Source: Diplosphaera chodatii (Eukaryota; Chlorophyta; Trebouxiophyceae; Prasiolales; Stichococcaceae). Taken from it: 64,000 nucleotides of DNA. The notes beneath the pieces were generated by a model, which was given only the letters and a program-made list of their open reading frames with translations, searched no databases and had not been told where the DNA came from. This document shows, piece after piece, positions 22,468 to 34,502 of the stretch; the first letter of the stretch is position 1; each line of letters begins with the position of its first letter. The stretch covers positions 1,178,001 through 1,242,000 of the forward strand of contig JAALGY010000017.1 of assembly GCA_032358165.1 (NCBI GenBank), given 5' to 3'. A program made the position numbers and the translations under genes.

Positions 22468-25400
22468 TCATGCTGTGTCCTGCCCATCTGTGGGCAGCGG
22501 TGCAAAGCTGACATGCGGTTGCTCCCGTGGCAGCAGCTGCTCCAAGGCGACTGTCAAGCACTGCATGCCCGCAGCTGTGCTGCCACCGGTGCTAGCCAAA
22601 GCGCGTTGTCGCAACACCAGCAGCTTCTCCGCAGCCAGGCGGCAAGCGCTGCCACCCCTCTCCCCCCTGCGGGGGGCTGCCAGCTCGCCGCCAAGCGTCA
22701 CTTCCTGCAGTTGTGATGGTCAATGAAGCCCCTATGGATTGTTGTGGGTCAAGCAGTGTACACGAGTGCAGAACAGCAAGTGCGGCTTATATATAAACTG
22801 CATGAGCTGTTGACACCTGCGGCTTGAAGCCGCATAGCTTGGCAAGCTCAAGGGCTCCCAGTGTGGTGGCGGCGCCAGAGGTGGCTGGCCATGATGCCAC
22901 TGCCAGCCGGATGGCCAGGTCCATGAGGGCATCTTGCGTCTGCAGATGGAAAGAGATCTCTCAGGGACGACATGCATCCATTTGACCATTTGACTACTTG
23001 AGCGTGAGACCTACACCATCACTGCCCAGAGGTATCAGGGGCGGAACCCAGCCCTCATAAAGCTCCGAACCTTGGATATGCTGGCAGCATGCAGCAAGGC
23101 CTTGACAGCCGGCGGCTGCGTTGCAACGGCCCCTGCAGGACAGCCGGCCGCAGCCTCGGCCGCATCTGGATGTGCTGCAGGGGCTGCAGCTCCAGCAGTG
23201 CTGCAGTCCGCATTCTCCTTGTGTGGAGTGCTTCGGCGGCCGCCGCGGCGCCTTTTCTTGGTGCCCGGCTGTTCAGCAGCGTCCGCTGCGGGCGATGCCT
23301 CGCCTGCTGTCGTCCTGCCTGCGCCGTCTGCAGCACTGTTGGGGGCGTCACACCCAGCATCTGCAGGCGCCAGCAGGTGTGCGACAGGGCGTAGCCAGCT
23401 CGGGTTGTGGCCCAGGGACGATCCGGCACTTGCACCATCCGCAGCTGCCGGCCTCAAGGCCTGCAGCACCCCGGGCAGGAAAGGCCGCGCAGCTGCGACT
23501 GCTTCAGGCAGGGCTGGGTGGCACATGACCTGCAAATGCACAGCAGTGCATCGAGAAAGTCCCAACAATCATAAACCATGTAGTTGCTAGCCTCGAGTTG
23601 TAAGTGATACAGGTGGCCACAAGCTGGCGCAGCAGCACACCTGCATGAGCTGCGTGACGAGGGTTTCGTATGCATGACACAGGCGATGCTCCCTGCCCTC
23701 GGGCGCGGTGCCAGCCCCCGTGGACCTTACATCCTGGGACAACTCGGTCACGCCCAGCGCAGCGGCAGCATCGAGATCGCCAGCAGGTGTCGTATCAGCT
23801 GCAACAGCTGCCATGCCCCTCGCCAGCCGCACTGCATGGCCGACCAGTAATGCTGCTGTGGCGCTGGCACCCCCTGCACAAGTGCTGGGACTGCTCAGTC
23901 AGGCCCCCTGGCCGCAGTGCAGCTGGTTGAGGCCCTGAACAATGTAAGGATGCCGACTTGCAAGGTGTCAGACAGTATCTATCTATGGCAGAGCGGCACC
24001 AGAAGGCTGTGCATCTGCAATATGCTGTGCCAGCTGCAGGGTGGCGGCGCCAAAGTCACAGGCTGCGCTGGCCACCTCCTCCGCACCCCGCCAAGCGGCC
24101 AGCGGCGCTGCGTCACCAAGCACTGCCACCAAACCCAGCACAGCTGCGTGTGCCGACCTGTGCAGCCAGTCACGAGCAGTCGAGAGGTGTTGCGCATCAA
24201 ATAATGTGGCACACTTGCCTTGTTTTCCCATTTTGACAGCGTCCTGACCTTACAGGCTCTGCGGCCCAATGAGTAGTCAGCTTGCGGCTGCCTGTTGCGA
24301 CAGGCTTCGGCGTACAGGTGCATGTGCACCTGAGGGGACAGGACTCCCGACCCGTTACAGCGGCTGTTGCAGCCATTTTGCCCTTCTTCTTGGCAGGCGC
24401 CAGGGGTAGGGGTGTTGCAGCGAGTGCACTAGCAACTTCCTCAGCAGGCTGCTGCTGCAGGGCTGCCGCCAGGCGGGCACCGCAGGAGAGAGCCTCGGCC
24501 ATTGCAGAGCGCGCCGCCTGCAGCAGCTGGTATGGCTGCACGCCCTCCCCAATCTCAGAACCTGAATTGATTCACAGCTCATGGTCGTGATCCACTGGTT
24601 CTGAAACACCGTGACAGTGTACTGATGGCCTGCAGAGGGTGCATCGCATGGACGACCTCAGTAGCAATCAAACACTGCAAATGATTTTGAGGACTCACCA
24701 CCGGGCTCGCCAACTGCCGAGCATGCTGCAGTTGCGGCCACATCTGCATGCAACGCTGAGCGTGCACACACGAGCAATGCTGGCATTGTTGCTGCAGCGT
24801 GTTCTGTGCTCTCATGCCGTCCAGCCTGCAGCACATTGGGATCGTCGACCAGCCTGTAGACTGAGATGTGCAGAAGCACCCACAATTTGCAAGTACTACG
24901 CATCGTCATCAACTTGCCTGCAGGGCTTCGATGTAGGCAGCTGCCTCACTGGCGGCAGCTCCTTCCAGCAGCGGTAGCAACTGCAGCAGCAGTCCTGAGG
25001 CCAGCAATGGAGTTCGCATTGCAGCATCGCCCAGCATCAGCCCGATGAACCTGCATATAGCACTGACAGCATGTTTAGCACTGACAGCATGTCCAACGGC
25101 AGACCTCACATACCTGCGAACAATCGGGACGGCAAGGTGCAATATCCACAAGGTCCTACTGCACCAGACTGCACGGTCGTGTGGCACGCTGCAGTCGTTT
25201 GCGTGTCTGGTGACATCTTCGCCGGCTGCATCTCGCGCATCGCAGCCACCAGTCAGGCCGCCCACCAGCGACCGCAGCAGCCGCTCCCGCTCGTCAGCAT
25301 CAGCGCACACGCACGCCAGCATTGCACGCACCTGCAGTTCCCAGAGCAGATCACTAATACGCTCTGCATGCACAGCTGCATGTTGCCGTGGATTGACAGC

Positions 25401-28400
25401 CAGGATAGGGATGGTTGCAGTACCCCGCAGGTGTGCTCGCAGCAGTCCCAGTGGAGTTGCGAGCTATGCATATAGTATGTTTGAAGAGCACACCTCCTCA
25501 GCATCGGTATGCAGAAGCGGCCGGGAGCCGAGCAGTTGCTTCATGCATCTGCATGTGTAGATGCACATCAGCTTAACTGTACAGCTCCCGACGGCTCCAG
25601 CTGCATACACGTTCTCTTTTGGATGCTGCACTATGTGTGCGATCAGAGTTGATCTGCTCACTCTTGTCGGATGCCGGCGGCAGCCGGCAGAAAGTGCAGC
25701 AAGGCGGCGATTGCTAGCACAGAGCGCAGCCCTTTGCTGCTGCCGCACATGCCCAGCAGCTTGACCAGTGTGCCCTTCGGAAAGGTCGACAGCAGCTCCT
25801 GCGATTGGTCGAATGCAAGTGTCCGGTAAACACAGTGCAAGCAGCTTCACATGCACTTTGTGGTCACACAGCGTCCCGCCTGTGCGACCCGGTGGTAGTC
25901 CTGGTGCATTGAGGTTAGATGGGATCATCACCTCAGGCTCAAGGCTGCCACTGGCAACCTCCGAGGCGAGTCCGCAGCAGAGCTCGGCCACCCCCGCTGC
26001 CATGGCTGCCCACGCCACATGTGACTCTGTGTCCTGAACAGGCAGCGCAGGTGTGTGGGTGCACAGTAGAGGCATTGTCAAGGGTGACATGCCATGCACT
26101 CAGGCTCAGCTCCAGCGATGATCAGGCGCCAGACCAAAGCAGGACACAACTGCTGGATCTTGATGTTCAGCTTGTGCACCTGTGATGCGTGTGCACTGGC
26201 GTCCACAGCCCCGACTGCCTCCTCGCGGGCTGTTGTCCGGCGCTTGCGGCGAGCCTGAGGGCGGCCAGGCCTCCCGCCAGACTTTCCATCGTTGGATGCA
26301 TCGGGCGATGATGTCATCAGATGCTCCAGCAGTGCGCCGACCATCTGCACTATCTGGTCCACCGGCACCCCAGAGCCTGTGGCCAGCAACAAACAAGGCA
26401 GACTTCGGGGTTGCAGTGTGTGCATGTCGCTGACAGTCGGGCAGGTCACGAATGGCGTGGCTAGCAGAGAGCGCGTGACGTGCTGCATGCCCTGGCTGTG
26501 GGATGCCACACACCTCGCGCAGCGGCAGCCCTGCCGGAGGCCCCACCAGCCGGCGCCAGCCGGCCCACCAGGAAGGCGCAGAATGCCTCCCCAGCGGGTG
26601 GGTTGCTGCGCAGGAGCTGCGCCACTCGCGCCGGACCCTCCTCGGGACCTACACTACATGACAGCATTTGCGGACATCGCACTCGACACAGGTTCATTGC
26701 AGAAAACCGTCCAATCTGCTGCACGATGTTGATGCAGAAACTCCAGACTAGCATACAATCTGGCTTGTTGCAGGGTGTGCACCCGAGAAGTAGAAGGGCA
26801 GCACTAGGCGCTGCACACGCTGCGCCACAGTTGGCACATCGCCCGCAAGCACATCCAGCAGCGTCGGCACGGGCACCACCTCGTAGAACTGCAGCACCTT
26901 CACGCTCCTGAGGTCATGTTTGCCAGCCGTGAGGGTTGCAGACAAACTTTGCATGCGAGCATGCCATCTATAAGCCACGGCGCTCGCCAACGAGTTGGGC
27001 AACCAGATGGCAGGGCTGGCAGCTGATGGACAGTGTGTGCACCGATGCACAACATTCTCACCGCAGGACCAGCAGCAGGTCGGCCATGGCAGTGCGGACT
27101 GAGGCGGCGGCGTCACACATCAGCGGCCGCAGCTGTGGCAGCAGCGCCGCCAGCAGCGGCTGCGCCAGCGGGTTGGGCACTAGGCCCGCTAGGCCCTCCA
27201 CCACCGCGACGCGCACAGCGGGGTGCGAGGCGTCGAATGCCAGCTCCGCTGCAGCAGAATGCCAGCAAGTCACAAGCTCTGCTTGCTGGATGGTCTTGCC
27301 TGTTGTCTCTGGCAAACTCGCACAGAGGCGATTGATGCAGTGCACCCTGCAGCATCTGACTGAACCAGCAAGCAGGGAGGCCCAGATGCCCACTTGCAAG
27401 GCGCTGCACGAATGCCGCGGTTGTGGCTGCGGGAATGAGCTCCCAGTATGCATCCAGCACCGCGCACACGCCGGCAACCGCCGCAGCCCGGACCGCCGGC
27501 ACATCATCGCCCAGTGCACTGCTCAGCGCCGTGAACTGCCTGGTGAGCAGCTCGTCCGTCGCCTCCTGCACAGCCCAACACTGCAGGTCAACGTCCACGT
27601 CTCTGCAGGTGGATGCGTCAGCAACCCTTGCACCGATGCCTGCCAAGGCATTAGTTACAGGGCAGAAACGAGGGCAGCAGGCGGTCAGGCTGTGCAGCTC
27701 CAGCGTTGCCTGAGAAGTGTCGGGGTCGTGCAGCGGGAAGGCATCCACCAGCAGCTGCAGCGCATTGCGCCGCACTGCAGGGTTTGCTGCCGCCAGCGCC
27801 CTGCACAGGGGACTGCCGTTTACATGTCCATGTGCCTGGAAGCATGTGTGCAGCCCCGGATTGTCAGCTAGTGCACACAACAAGCTCATGCTGACTCTGA
27901 TGTTGATTGAGGGGCACAGGCAGCCCCGACTGCAGTACTGGCACATTTGAGCTCTGGGCAGCACGCCACGCACCGGAAGATGATGGGTTCGTATAACCGC
28001 AGCAGCAACGCATCCATGCCGGGCGCCTGCTTCTGCGTGTGCAGGCCGCCCAGCACGCGGCGGATGGCGGCGCCCATCGCCGGCGTCGAAGCCAGCACAG
28101 CAGACTGCATCAGCCCCTGCAGCGGCAGAGCTCGCCTCGAGAAGAGGAGTGCAAGGGGTGACAGCTGGCGTGCAACCACGACGGTGCGCAAATGCAAGTT
28201 GTCAGTCTTTCCAGGGACGCACCTGCAGCAGGGTGTGCTCCACCTCGAAGCGGCAGCCGCCAAATGTGTTGCGCCATGCCTGGAAGGCGATCTCACCATA
28301 CGCGTCAAGGATTGACTTCCGCCCGGCGGGGATCTGATTGCGGATGATAGCTGTCAGCTCTCGAACCTGCAGAACGGTGTACCGATATCAATCAGGTCTG

Positions 28401-29963
28401 AAACTCCGGACCAGAGTGCGATGGCATGTCTACCTGAAGACTACAGCCAGATATATGCAACATTGATGCTGGCCGCTGCTGCTGGTGTTCCTGACGGTCC
28501 GTAGTGAGTAGCGCACCATCTGCGGGTGCAGCGTGAACAGGAAGGCGACAAAGCGGCGGCCATCTGGCACCCGCAGGAAGGCGGGGCTGAACGCAGCGCG
28601 CAGCAGGTAGCGCCGCGTGTCGGCGACCGAGGGGTCGTCCCAGTCCAGGAGCTCCAGGGCATCACGCATCACATTGCAGCGCTTGATGTCCGCACGCACC
28701 TCTGCAGCACGCATAGCATTGCGCTCAGGCCAGCCTCGTGCCAGGACTGTCAGTTGCCAAACAACACTCGCTTGACACGTGGCTGGAAACAGCAGCAGCT
28801 AGACAGCACGATCATCGCAATAGCATTGCTGATGACCCTCCTCCCACTGGACATCGTTCAAATTACCCGTGGTGAGGGCGCGGATGACCAGGTGCGGCAG
28901 CGTCTGCGCAACAATGCACTCGCGGCCCTCCAGCTTGGCCAGCCACACCCCGCAGCACAGCTGCGAGACAGCGTCCTGCAGCGCCGGGCTTTCTGGCGCC
29001 AGCTGCAGGCAGCCAGGCAGGTTCGTTATCATCAGGAACAAGCTCACTTCCTGGTGAACTCAATGCACCATCGGCGTGTTCGACCTGCAGTCGTCAGACC
29101 AGGTCTGCATCCGTGTCTCAGGGCACGACAGTATCTGCACCATTTGTTGGCCCTGTCTTCGTGCTGCAACAGCCCTGCACTGCTCAGGTCCTGCAAAGGT
29201 CTCACCAGCAGAGCATTGTCATGCAGCATGGCTGCGGCCTGCAACAAGCCTGGTGGCGGCACATCGCTGCCCAGTGCTTCCAGCAGCAGCCGTGTCAGCA
29301 GCGCAGCCCCGCGCAGGGCCACCTCTGCATTATCCTGCAGCGAACGACCGTCCAGTATAGTAGTGTACCCGTGGTGCAAGCGGTGGGAGCAGTGGGACCA
29401 TAATCCCATAGGCGCACGTACTGACACAGCTTCCGACCTTGCTCCAGGGAACGCTCACCCGTGCGCTGCATGTCACAGTCGGTGTCTCATGCCCAATGGG
29501 CGATGCTTGCTGCACAGCTGATGTCCTGCGCTGTCTCCGCAACGGCGAGCTGTCTTGTGCTTGCTCCGCATCCACGCAATGGTACTCTGACACCGCTAGC
29601 GCAACCTGCATATGCCGCAGCCTGCTTCCGCATTTGCGTTGTTGATGTGTACCTCGGCAAACGTGCAGCACAAGCAGGTACGCTGCTGTTACCTGCTGGT
29701 TGAGGGCGGCAAACAACGGCTCCCAAGCCGATCGCGGCAGCTCATTCACGATCTCGGCAAAGCTGTAGTCCTTGTGCGTCAGCTGCAAAAGATGTGAACG
29801 CCTGTCGGCCTCGATGCATGGTGCATGGCGTGCAGCTGCATGAGCACATGGCAGGTGGCACAAATGCGCTCACATGCTGTCGCGTCAGTCTTGCAAAGCT
29901 GTCGCAGCTCGAGGCCTGTAGAGCTGTTAGGAGTGCGTCATGCTCCTCCGTGAGTCCGACCAT
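22468..29963 (-). CDS. NCAPG2: Condensin II subunit G2 (HEAT-repeat protein)
   Basis: HEAT-repeat subunit of condensin II, which compacts chromosomes in mitosis. The ATG at 29963 gives MVGLTEEHDALLTALQASSC. Conserved blocks then follow in family order: YSFAEIVNELPRSAWEPLF (about 29770-29715), ALELLDWDDPSVADTRRYLL then RRFVAFLFTLHPQMV (about 28665-28520), TFGGCRFEVEHTLLQ (about 28270), IRRVLGGLHTQKQAPGMDA and LLRLYEPIIFR (about 28060-27975). Next come ALAAANPAVRRNALQLLVDA then FPLHDPD (about 27800-27720), AAAVAGVCAVLDAYWELIP (about 27490), ELAFDASHPAVRVAVVEGLA (about 27245) and LLPQLRPLMCDAAASVRTAM (about 27145). After those is SVKVLQFYEVVPVPTLLDVL (about 26910). The C-terminal third is weakly conserved and includes a basic stretch KKRRRGGRR (about 23255). 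The last exon reaches 22468 if spliced after CGFKPQ; reading on without that splice stops at 22786. Confidence 0.88.
25058..25092. repeat. Short direct repeat, 17-bp unit, period 18
   Basis: TAGCACTGACAGCATGT occurs at 25058-25074 and again at 25076-25092, within a probable NCAPG2 intron. A recent slippage duplication is the simplest reading. Confidence 0.7.
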
Positions 29964-30498
29964 GCTGGCGATTAAAGATTTGCCAGAGGTGCAGTTCTGT
30001 CGCTGCCTGTAACTTCCCGCTCGAGCTGTTCACGAAGCATCCGCTCAGTATCCACAGCTGGTGCAGCCCTTGAGATTCTCTGTCAAAGGCAATGGGCCCA
30101 CACGAACATGGATTGCGCACTCACCGGTGTACGGCCCACGCAAAGCTGTTCTGCCCGAGTGCCTGTCTCTCTTCTGTTCATAAATGGGTGTTGCCTTTCC
30201 CCCAACTAGCCAAACTGCCAAATGCCTATCGAAATATCCACCGATCGACCGATGACTTATAATGACGTCGAGCCTGGGCAACCTGCGCTCTGAGGCTGTG
30301 CAGCACTTTGCATGGTTGCGCTCACCACAGAGCTGCCACTTTGTCCAGTAGGAACTGTTGTGGCATGCAGCAGAGTGGTTGAGGGATCGACGTCTCGGTG
30401 ACAAGGATTCCATTCCGGGACGCTCGCTGTCCCACCCAAGCACACAGAGGTCTTGAGCGGGGCCGTCCCTGGCGATCGCTGTCAACGGTGGGGCCGTC
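29964..30498. other. Divergent region between NCAPG2 and NYC1
   Basis: About 535 bases between head-to-head genes, presumably with both promoters and 5' UTRs. I see no conserved coding block. Confidence 0.45.
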
Positions 30499-33400
30499 AT
30501 GCCAGCGTATGGCGTGAACAGTCAAAGTTACCGCATGTCGAACGCGCGGGCGCAGCTCGGCATCTGCAGGCTGCCATTGTCTGGTCTGAGATGCACACCG
30601 GTTCTGCAGCTGCGGCCCCTGCAGCTGCAGGCAGTGCTGCAGCGCCCCAGATCAGGCCACCTCACTGCAGTCGCTGGCAGGCAACCTGCGCCAGATACGG
30701 ACCAGCGGGCACCGCAGCAGGTCAGCACCAGCAGGCGCCTGCTCGGGCTGGGCGGCGGGCGGGGCAAGGCAGACGCATCCCCCCAGGACCAGGCCCGTGC
30801 AGAGAACAACATTGCGCCGCTTCCGGGCGGACGCAGGTATCTTCCGTCGCGACTGCTGCTCATGCGTAGTCCTACAGGCCTGATCCAGGGCTGGTTGACA
30901 CCCCACACTGCGTGACTTTTGCAGGTGGCTCAAACGATGCAAGGAGCAGCCCAGCAACAGCCAGCCGGCAGACGCGGCAATCCAGCAGTCGACGAAACGG
31001 AAACCCGCTGTGGGCCCACTCACAGACTTCGCCTCAGCAGTGGACCCCAAATTGAAGCAGCCCGATCCCAAGGGGAAGGGCACAGATGCAAAGGGGAAGG
31101 CAGGACAGCAGGTTCAGCAGCCAGGCGGCACGGCAGCCAACAAGCGCCAGCTTGCGGCTGCAGTGAAGACCTCCATAGGGAAGCTGACCACACAGCAGCC
31201 GGCACAGCGAGCCTCTGGCCAACAGGTACCTTACCTGCTTGCTGCCTTGCTACAATTGTTCAAGTGGGCATGAGTCCAGGATGTCATACATGTGCCACGT
31301 CAAGCGCATGTGTACTGAGTGGAACTGAGCCTGACTTTGTTGCCAAGCCGCAGGTCCAGCTGCTGCCCAAAGCATCCGATGAGGTGCTGCAGGAGCCCTC
31401 AGCAGCGCGGATCATGCGCCTGTATTCGAACCCGGCAGCGCTCGTCTTTGCGTCATCGCACATATTGGCTACTGCATGCGCAGTCACAGGTGAGGCCCAC
31501 CTTATGAGGCTGCCACAGGCAAGATGTCGTGCTGCCAGATAGCATGTAGGATTCAGGGACTTGACGCACATGTCGGGTGTACCTCGCTGCTGATGCAGGT
31601 GTGGCTGCCTCACCGCCGTGGATGCCACCCATTGTCGGGGCAGGGATTGGTGCTTGGTTTGCAGGTATGCAAGCATGTTAAGCGGCATGCCATTGCCTCA
31701 TTAAAATTTTCCCTGATGGCGCTTGGGTGATTGCTGTTGCAACTGTATGCAGCACTGAACCGCTTTGGCATCGTGCGATTTTGGCGAGCGCCCACAGCGC
31801 CGCTGCGTGTCGTGATCACTGGCAGCACCAAGGGCATTGGCAAGGCGCTGGCCCGAGAGTTCCTGCGGTACGCAGGGTGGCCACACGATCAGCTGTTGAC
31901 ATTGATGGTCCTCTGCTGATCATGAGTGCGGCGCCACGTGCAGCATCCTGCCATGGTGATGCAAAGGGCAGGGTTTGCGATGCACCTGACAGCCAGTTGC
32001 TGCTGCATCATAGGGCCGGCGACTCAGTCGTGATCACTGCACGCTCTACCCATGGCGTACGCACAACAGTACGTGAGCTGCAGGCCGAGATGGGGCCTGG
32101 CATCTCGGTCAAAGGTGCTGCATTCTGGCCTAGACTTGCCCACGCTTGTTGATGGCCCGTTCCCATGGACCTGACATTGGCCGGCTGAGCCTCTGCAAGT
32201 GCATCACTGTCAAAAGGGAATCTGCCACGGCGGCAGTCTCCTGTGCTTAGTCAGTCGCAGTCTGCCTGCGCAGGCTTTGATGTGGATGTCAGCAGCCCTG
32301 CCAGCGTCGCACGGCTGTCAAGCCTCGCCAAGGACCACCTGGGCGGCGTTGATGTATGGATCAACAATGCTGGCTACAGTGGCTCTTTTCAGGTATGAGT
32401 GCACATACACTTTTCATCAGTTGGAATGCCCCACTGCACGATCGATGTGTCTGGATCACGGGCTCTGCATGATATTTCAGGCACATTGCGCCAGCATGTG
32501 GTGCTGAGTCATCACGTATGCCGGGCATCTCCTTGCAGTCAGCAGGACCATGGCTGTGCTCGCCTGCAGTCTCTGGTGGACGCCAAGCCGGAGCAGGTCG
32601 TGGAGGTGGTGACGACTAACCTGCTGGGCAGCCTGCTGGCGACACGCGCCGCCATCCAGGTGATGGGCGAGCAGGCGACGGCGGGCCACATCTTCAACGT
32701 GGACGGCGCGGGTGCCGACGGGGCGCCCACCCCGCAGTATGCAGCCTACGGCGCCACCAAAGCTGGTGCGTGCGTCACCCTTGCCCTGGCAGCAGACATG
32801 CCGACATGCCGATGAGGTGTGACTGTGTTGTCAGTCCACTGAGCACAGCACTGTCGGCGTATGATGCAGTACCAGGGTTGCGCCCCTAGTTGAAGTACAA
32901 CAGGCCTGATCTCTGCCCCTGCAGGCATTGCACACATGATGGGCAGCCTGAAGCAGGAGCTGCAGGCGGCAGACAGCAGCGTCAATGTGCACACAATTTC
33001 CCCCGGCATGGTGCTGACGGGTAAGGTTTTCCTGCACGACCTGGGCAGACGCGGCAGCTGCCCATTGTCGTCACGGTTAAGACGCCAATGGCGTGAGCAA
33101 GTGGAGAAACGGGGCAGCAGGTCTCACAAGACGTCCCACTCGCCGCAGGGCTCCTGCTGAGTGGCGCGACCACCCAGAACAAGCAGGTCTTCAACATCCT
33201 GTGCGAGCAGCCCGAGACAGTGAGTCATGTGCTTCATGGTTCGCGATCGATGTCTCTGGGTCCTCTGAACCCTAGACTGGGATTGTCGATGCATCATTGT
33301 GCCTCCAAAGATCTGGATGGCCGCCGTCTTTGCAGGTTGCTGCTTATCTGGTTCCGCGCATGCGCACTGTGGTCGCGCGCAACGGTGAGCGCCATGTGTA

Positions 33401-33956
33401 GACCCACATATGCGAGTCATCACTCAGACGGTTGTGTGGTCCGAGATCAGACGCAGATGCAGAGGGCATTGCTGGGTTGATTTGCCCAGAGTTCCGTTGC
33501 TAAGTGCAGGCAATGCACAGTACATCAAGTACCTCACGCCTGTGCGTGCCCTGTGGTTCTTCCTGAATGCGCCCTTCCGTGCCCGCCGCTTCTTCGACTC
33601 AGATGGTGCGCCCACCACAACCGCGAAGTCTTCAGCACATTGGCCGCCTACTGTTTCTTGGGTAATGCTTGCTTCTTTCAAATGCGGCCACAGCACCGCC
33701 ACCGTGACAAAAGCAATATGCTCAAATGCATGGATTCAGTTCATGAGGATGTGACACTCGTATTGTAGGCGAGCGGCTGTACGCCGATGAGTTTGACCGC
33801 ATGTTTGGGCGCCACGCACGCCGCACACAGCGGCTGGCGGCTGCGGCGGCCCGGCGCACCTCGACCCTGGGCCTGGTCTACTCGCTGTCCATGTCCGCCT
33901 CCTTCCTGCTCATCGTCATGTTTGGCACCGCCTGGCACCCGCTGTCGGGCCACTGA
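30499..33956 (+). CDS. NYC1: Chlorophyll(ide) b reductase, NYC1 type (SDR family)
   Basis: Reduces chlorophyll b to 7-hydroxymethyl chlorophyll a in the thylakoid, the first step of chlorophyll b breakdown. Exon 1 starts MPAYGVNSQSY, is Arg/Ser/Leu-rich like a plastid transit peptide, and ends PGGRR at a GT donor. It joins in frame to WLKRCKEQ and a basic Lys/Gly/Gln-rich region (about 31045-31230). The SDR core follows: RVVITGSTKGIGKALAREFL with the cofactor glycines, AGDSVVITARS, GGVDVWINNAGYSG, TNLLGSLLATRAAIQVMG, GHIFNVDGAGADG and YAAYGATKA with the catalytic Y-x3-K. Then SVNVHTISPGMVLTG, LLLSGATTQNKQVFNIL, and YIKYLTPVRALWFFLNAP. A last hydrophobic helix LVYSLSMSASFLLIVMF is a membrane anchor. 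NYC1 is preferred over the soluble NOL because of this anchor. Stop at 33954-33956. Confidence 0.87.
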
Positions 33957-34502
33957 GCAGCCTCCCTGGCGGGGCATTACTGAGCATCACGCCGACAGCC
34001 CCCAGCAGGCAGCAGCCACAGCTTTTAGCCCACGGCCAGGCAGACCGACGTCGATGCTATTTTGAAATGAATGTACAGTGTCAGGAGCGCAGCAGTCACA
34101 TGCGGGGTGGCTGGCTGGCAGCGAGGCTAGGGAAGCTGGTCGACATGTTGTAATGGTCAGCTGTATTGCAGGGCGAGTAGATGATGAGAGCCGTTGAAGA
34201 CATGCCTTGTTTATTCTTGCTGTACCTGTGTATGTGTGTGGGATTCAGTGTTTGAAGACAGTCGCCATATGTGCTAGCCGTGACGAAGGCACACGAAGAT
34301 CAGTGCCAGGCTCAGCATTAGCTTGCCAGTCTGCAGCTTTAGTTGGATTGGTGCGCTTTGTGTAGACTGTAAGCTGGCAGGCATCATCGTCATTGCCCAC
34401 GGTGCAGACATCGATACCGCATACAGCGCTTCACACCCCAATGCGCATTGTCAAATATGTTCGAGGCCAGCAGCTGTTGTGGAGCATTCATCATTCATTG
34501 AA
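33957..34502. other. Convergent 3' region of NYC1 and the TP-rich coiled-coil gene
   Basis: About 545 bases between the two stops. It includes a plus-strand TGTAA at 34149-34153, about 195 bases past the NYC1 stop, and a second TGTAA near 34370. No coding signal seen. Confidence 0.5.
34149..34153 (+). terminator. Poly(A) signal TGTAA after NYC1
   Basis: Chlorophyte-type signal about 195 bases past the stop. Confidence 0.45.

Noticed and set aside
26936..27871. 311-codon plus-strand open frame
   Set aside because: It is antisense to several NCAPG2 exons that carry clear HEAT-repeat blocks. GC-rich third positions keep the opposite strand open.
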